From: Aquirhabdus sp. | Lineage (GTDB): Bacteria > Pseudomonadota > Gammaproteobacteria > Pseudomonadales > Moraxellaceae | Length of the DNA: 8,403 bases | Reading direction: 5' to 3' | Assembly: GCA_030149815.1 (NCBI GenBank) | Contig: JASLHI010000029.1 | Coordinates: forward strand, 1 to 8,403 | Shown: piece by piece, positions 6,358-8,403 of the stretch | Layout of the letters: every line of letters begins with the position of its first letter | Numbering within the stretch: the stretch's first letter is position 1 | The notes under the pieces: model-generated | Seen by the model: only the letters and a program-made list of their open reading frames with translations | The model's database searches: none | What the model was told of the DNA's origin: nothing | Program-made: the position numbers and the translations under genes

Positions 6358-7428
6358 ATGTCAGCACTCATCGACAATCATTCCAAAATCATCGTCAAAG
6401 AGCATCTTGATCGATTGAGTGGCTTCGATCATAACAATACTGAACATAAACTCAGTGAAAGTGAGCGCAAACAGAAGTTTGAAGAAATTGCTACGGAGTT
6501 GAAGAAGAGAGATGCGGTGTTGGTGGCGCACTATTATTGTGATCCAGATATCCAAGCACTTGCAGAAGCCACAGGTGGTTGTGTTTCTGATTCGTTAGAA
6601 ATGGCGCGTTTTGGGCGTGATCATTTGGCAACTACACTGATCGTTGCTGGCGTAAAATTTATGGGTGAGACTGCTAAAATTCTCAGTCCCGAAAAAACGG
6701 TACTCATGCCAACCTTAGAAGCAACCTGTTCGCTCGATTTAGGTTGTCCTGTCGATGAGTTCACGGCATTCTGTGATGCACACCCTGACCATACCGTAGT
6801 TGTGTATGCCAATACATCGGCAGCAGTAAAGGCAAGGGCAGATTGGGTTGTTACATCAAGTATTGCGGTCGATATTATTGAGCATCTGGATAGTTTGGGC
6901 GAAAAAATCATTTGGGCACCAGATCAACATTTAGGACGCTATATCCAAAAGAAAACTGGCGCTGATATGTTGCTCTGGGATGGCTCATGTATCGTCCATG
7001 AAGAATTCCGCGCACGTGGTTTAGAGCAAATGAAGGCGTTGTATCCTGATGCTGCGATTTTGGTACATCCTGAGTCACCAGAGTCAGTAATTGCTTTAGC
7101 TGATGCTGTTGGAAGTACTAGCCAATTAATTAAAGCCGCACAGACTTTGCCACATAAGCGCATGATCGTTGCTACCGATCGAGGCATTTTTTATAAAATG
7201 CAGCAAGCGGCACCAGATAAGATTCTGATTGAAGCGCCAACAGCAGGCGAGGGTGCAACTTGCCGTTCATGCGCGCACTGCCCTTGGATGGCGATGAATG
7301 AGCTGGATAACTTATTACATGTGTTAAAAACAGGTGATCAAGAGGTTCATGTCGATCCAAATTTAGCTTTGCGAGCAAAAGTTCCATTAGATCGCATGTT
7401 GAATTTTGCAAAACAACTCAAGGGCTAG
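6358..7428 (+). CDS. nadA: Quinolinate synthase NadA (4Fe-4S enzyme)
   Basis: Condenses iminoaspartate, made by NadB, with dihydroxyacetone phosphate to give quinolinate, the second step of de novo NAD synthesis, in the cytoplasm. The 356-residue product is a full-length proteobacterial NadA. The three cluster ligands of E. coli NadA (Cys113, Cys200, Cys297) correspond to Cys124 in EATCSLDLGCP, Cys211 in DGSCIVHEEF and Cys308 in CRSCAHCPW, all with the same offset of 11. Other conserved blocks are LVAHYYCDPDIQALAEATGG at 55-74, VKFMGETAKILSPEK at 99-113, YANTSAAVKARADW at 150-163, WAPDQHLGRYIQ at 186-197 and LVHPESP at 235-241. The N-terminal 45 residues are poorly conserved. The start is preceded by AAAGAG about ten bases upstream. 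Downstream lies the tRNA promoter, with no convincing terminator for nadA before it. Confidence 0.97.
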   Translation: MSALIDNHSKIIVKEHLDRLSGFDHNNTEHKLSESERKQKFEEIATELKKRDAVLVAHYYCDPDIQALAEATGGCVSDSLEMARFGRDHLATTLIVAGVKFMGETAKILSPEKTVLMPTLEATCSLDLGCPVDEFTAFCDAHPDHTVVVYANTSAAVKARADWVVTSSIAVDIIEHLDSLGEKIIWAPDQHLGRYIQKKTGADMLLWDGSCIVHEEFRARGLEQMKALYPDAAILVHPESPESVIALADAVGSTSQLIKAAQTLPHKRMIVATDRGIFYKMQQAAPDKILIEAPTAGEGATCRSCAHCPWMAMNELDNLLHVLKTGDQEVHVDPNLALRAKVPLDRMLNFAKQLKG

Positions 7429-7481
7429 GTTGAAATCATCATTTTTTCAGTGATTTAGTATGGAAAATGAACATATTATTA

Positions 7482-7496
7482 AAAATATTCTAGTTT
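7482..7496 (+). repeat. Left copy of a 15-bp inverted repeat flanking the tRNA operon
   Basis: AAAATATTCTAGTTT here is the exact reverse complement of 8118-8132. The copy lies 36 bp upstream of the -35 box of the tRNA promoter, in AT-rich sequence. Function unknown. Confidence 0.5.
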
Positions 7497-7531
7497 TATG
7501 CTCAATTGCTTTAAAATCGTCCGCCTCGCAG

Positions 7532-7560
7532 TTGACGAGTGATGATGAACTCCCTAGAAT
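7532..7560 (+). promoter_or_regulatory. Strong sigma-70 promoter of the tRNA operon
   Basis: TTGACG (7532-7537), a spacer of exactly 17 bp and TAGAAT (7555-7560) match 5 of 6 consensus bases in each hexamer. Transcription should start near 7567, leaving a leader of about 65 bases to be processed before tRNA-Pro. AT-rich sequence upstream could help as an UP element, but it lies somewhat far out. Confidence 0.8.
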
Positions 7561-7633
7561 ACACCCCATCACGACGCGCTACGAAAGATAGCAGGTCAGT
7601 GATGTAAAAGGGTGATAAATAAGCCGTTTTATT

Positions 7634-7710
<77 letters not shown>

Positions 7711-7815
7711 ATTTATTGGTTTATAGATTGGTCGATGTCACTTAGTAAGTCCGTAGGCAGTGTCGTTTAACAGTGTGTTTAAGATGTTGGTTTTAACGCT
7801 TCTGTTTATGATTAT

Positions 7816-7892
7816 GCGCCTATAGCTCAGTTGGATAGAGCATCCGCCTTCTAAGCGGATGGCCGCAGGTTCGAATCCTGCTAGGCGCACCA
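7816..7892 (+). tRNA. tRNA-Arg (anticodon TCT)
   Basis: 77 bases with encoded CCA. The acceptor stem is GCGCCTA / TAGGCGC, the anticodon stem TCCGC / GCGGA with loop CTTCTAA, so anticodon TCT reading AGA and AGG. The T arm is GCAGG-TTCGAAT-CCTGC. It lies 105 bp after tRNA-Pro with no promoter or terminator seen between, so it is probably cut from the same precursor. Confidence 0.97.
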
Positions 7893-7960
7893 AGCCTTAT
7901 CCATGTTTTCCCGCTAAAATATCCATTGAATAACATCTCATGTTGTCAATTGGCGTCTAT

Positions 7961-8037
7961 GGTGGCTATAGCTCAGTTGGTAGAGCCCCGGGTTGTGATC
8001 TCGGTTGTCGTGGGTTCGAGTCCCATTAGCCACCCCA
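7961..8037 (+). tRNA. tRNA-His (anticodon GTG)
   Basis: 77 bases counting the encoded extra G at position -1 (base 7961) and CCA. The G-1 faces C73, the identity element of tRNA-His. The acceptor stem is GTGGCTA / TAGCCAC and the anticodon loop TTGTGAT gives GTG. Last gene of the operon, 68 bp after tRNA-Arg, and followed by a terminator. Confidence 0.97.
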
Positions 8038-8062
8038 TTTAATAATTTTATTTCTTGTTAAC

Positions 8063-8091
8063 ATATCTTTATGCGATAAAGGTATTTTTTT
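8063..8091 (+). terminator. Intrinsic terminator of the tRNA operon
   Basis: ATATCTTTAT (8063-8072) pairs with ATAAAGGTAT (8076-8085) through ten pairs, one of them U-G in plus-strand RNA, around the loop GCG. Seven T residues follow (8085-8091). The stem is AT-rich but its position 25 bp after tRNA-His makes the call firm. Confidence 0.82.
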
Positions 8092-8117
8092 ATTGTGCTG
8101 TTTTGGTCTGTTCTAAC

Positions 8118-8132
8118 AAACTAGAATATTTT
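8118..8132 (-). repeat. Right copy of the 15-bp inverted repeat flanking the tRNA operon
   Basis: AAACTAGAATATTTT is the exact reverse complement of 7482-7496. It lies 26 bp after the tRNA terminator and 58 bp before the insertion sequence, so it is not part of the insertion sequence end. Confidence 0.5.
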
Positions 8133-8190
8133 AACAATACTAAATCGCGCTTTAAGTGTCACAGCGTTCGGCATCTCATATTTTATAAAT

Positions 8191-8403
8191 GGGGCTGTAG
8201 TAGATTAGCTCTATGTTAGTCTACAAAAATGAAGATAACGAATTGTAAGTTAAGTAAAAAAGTGCAATGGAAGTTACTGGAGTATTTTGTACTTGAAGTA
8301 ACGGCTCGTTCTGCTGCTGATTTACTCGAAATTCAGCCCAATAGTGCAGCCCTGTTTTACCGCAAAATACGCGAAGTTATCACCTATCATTTAGAGCTAG
8401 AAG
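8191..8403 (+). mobile_element. Left end of an IS1595-family (IS1016-like) insertion sequence, partial
   Basis: The element appears to begin at GGGGCTGTAG (8191), the terminal sequence style of IS1016-like elements, 38 bp before a transposase start codon. The preceding eight bases TTATAAAT (8183-8190) are the candidate target duplication, since this family usually makes 8-bp AT-rich duplications. The right end, about 500 bp further on, is outside the window, so neither boundary repeat nor duplication can be confirmed here. Confidence 0.75.
8229..8403 (+). CDS. IS1595-family transposase, N-terminal fragment cut by the window edge
   Basis: The frame opens with ATG at 8229 and stays open for 58 codons to the end of the window. 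The visible N-terminus contains VQWKLLEYFVLEVTARSAADL and IQPNSAALFYRKIREVI, the helix-turn-helix-like DNA-binding region that precedes the ISXO2-like catalytic domain in IS1016-group transposases. The catalytic residues, normally after an ELDESYFGG-type motif, lie beyond the edge, so intactness cannot be judged. No strong Shine-Dalgarno sequence is visible before the ATG. The gene points away from the tRNA operon, whose terminator shields it from that strong promoter. Confidence 0.85.
   Translation, partial: MKITNCKLSKKVQWKLLEYFVLEVTARSAADLLEIQPNSAALFYRKIREVITYHLELE

Overview
The window is ordinary chromosomal backbone from a moderately AT-rich gammaproteobacterium. The protein sequences point to the Moraxellaceae, most likely Acinetobacter or a close relative. 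The reasons are a SohB that starts without the usual membrane anchor, the style of the PurA and HisZ sequences, the Pro-Arg-His tRNA cluster, and an IS1016-like insertion sequence at the right edge. This assignment is from memory of family sequences and was not checked against a database.

Left part (1-3626), minus strand: an intrinsic terminator hairpin at the very edge closes a hisZ-purA operon (regulatory subunit of ATP phosphoribosyltransferase, then adenylosuccinate synthetase). Both products feed purine and histidine metabolism, which share the AICAR/ATP link. Its 5' leader is unusually structured: an extended -10 promoter runs straight into an intrinsic terminator, followed by spaced TTGATT/AATCAA boxes and a dyad just before the hisZ start. 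Upstream, and separated by a strong terminator, lies a monocistronic Bax inhibitor-1 family membrane protein gene.

Middle part (3830-7428), plus strand and divergent from the Bax inhibitor gene: nadK (NAD kinase, probable TTG start) followed after 31 bp by a small YeaC/DUF1315 gene; then sohB, preceded by two tandem inverted repeats and followed by a clear terminator; then nadA (quinolinate synthase, with its three Fe-S cysteines). The first step of de novo NAD synthesis and the NAD-to-NADP step therefore sit within 4 kb.

Right part (7429-8403): a strong sigma-70 promoter drives a tRNA-Pro(TGG), tRNA-Arg(TCT), tRNA-His(GTG) operon ending in a clear intrinsic terminator. A perfect 15-bp inverted repeat brackets this operon. 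About 100 bp further on, an IS1595-family element begins at 8191 and its transposase runs off the window.

I found no CRISPR array, phage, toxin-antitoxin or defence system, and nothing that looks like a new multi-gene system. The points that deserve a second look are regulatory: the hisZ-purA leader, the dyads in front of sohB, and the inverted repeat around the tRNA operon.
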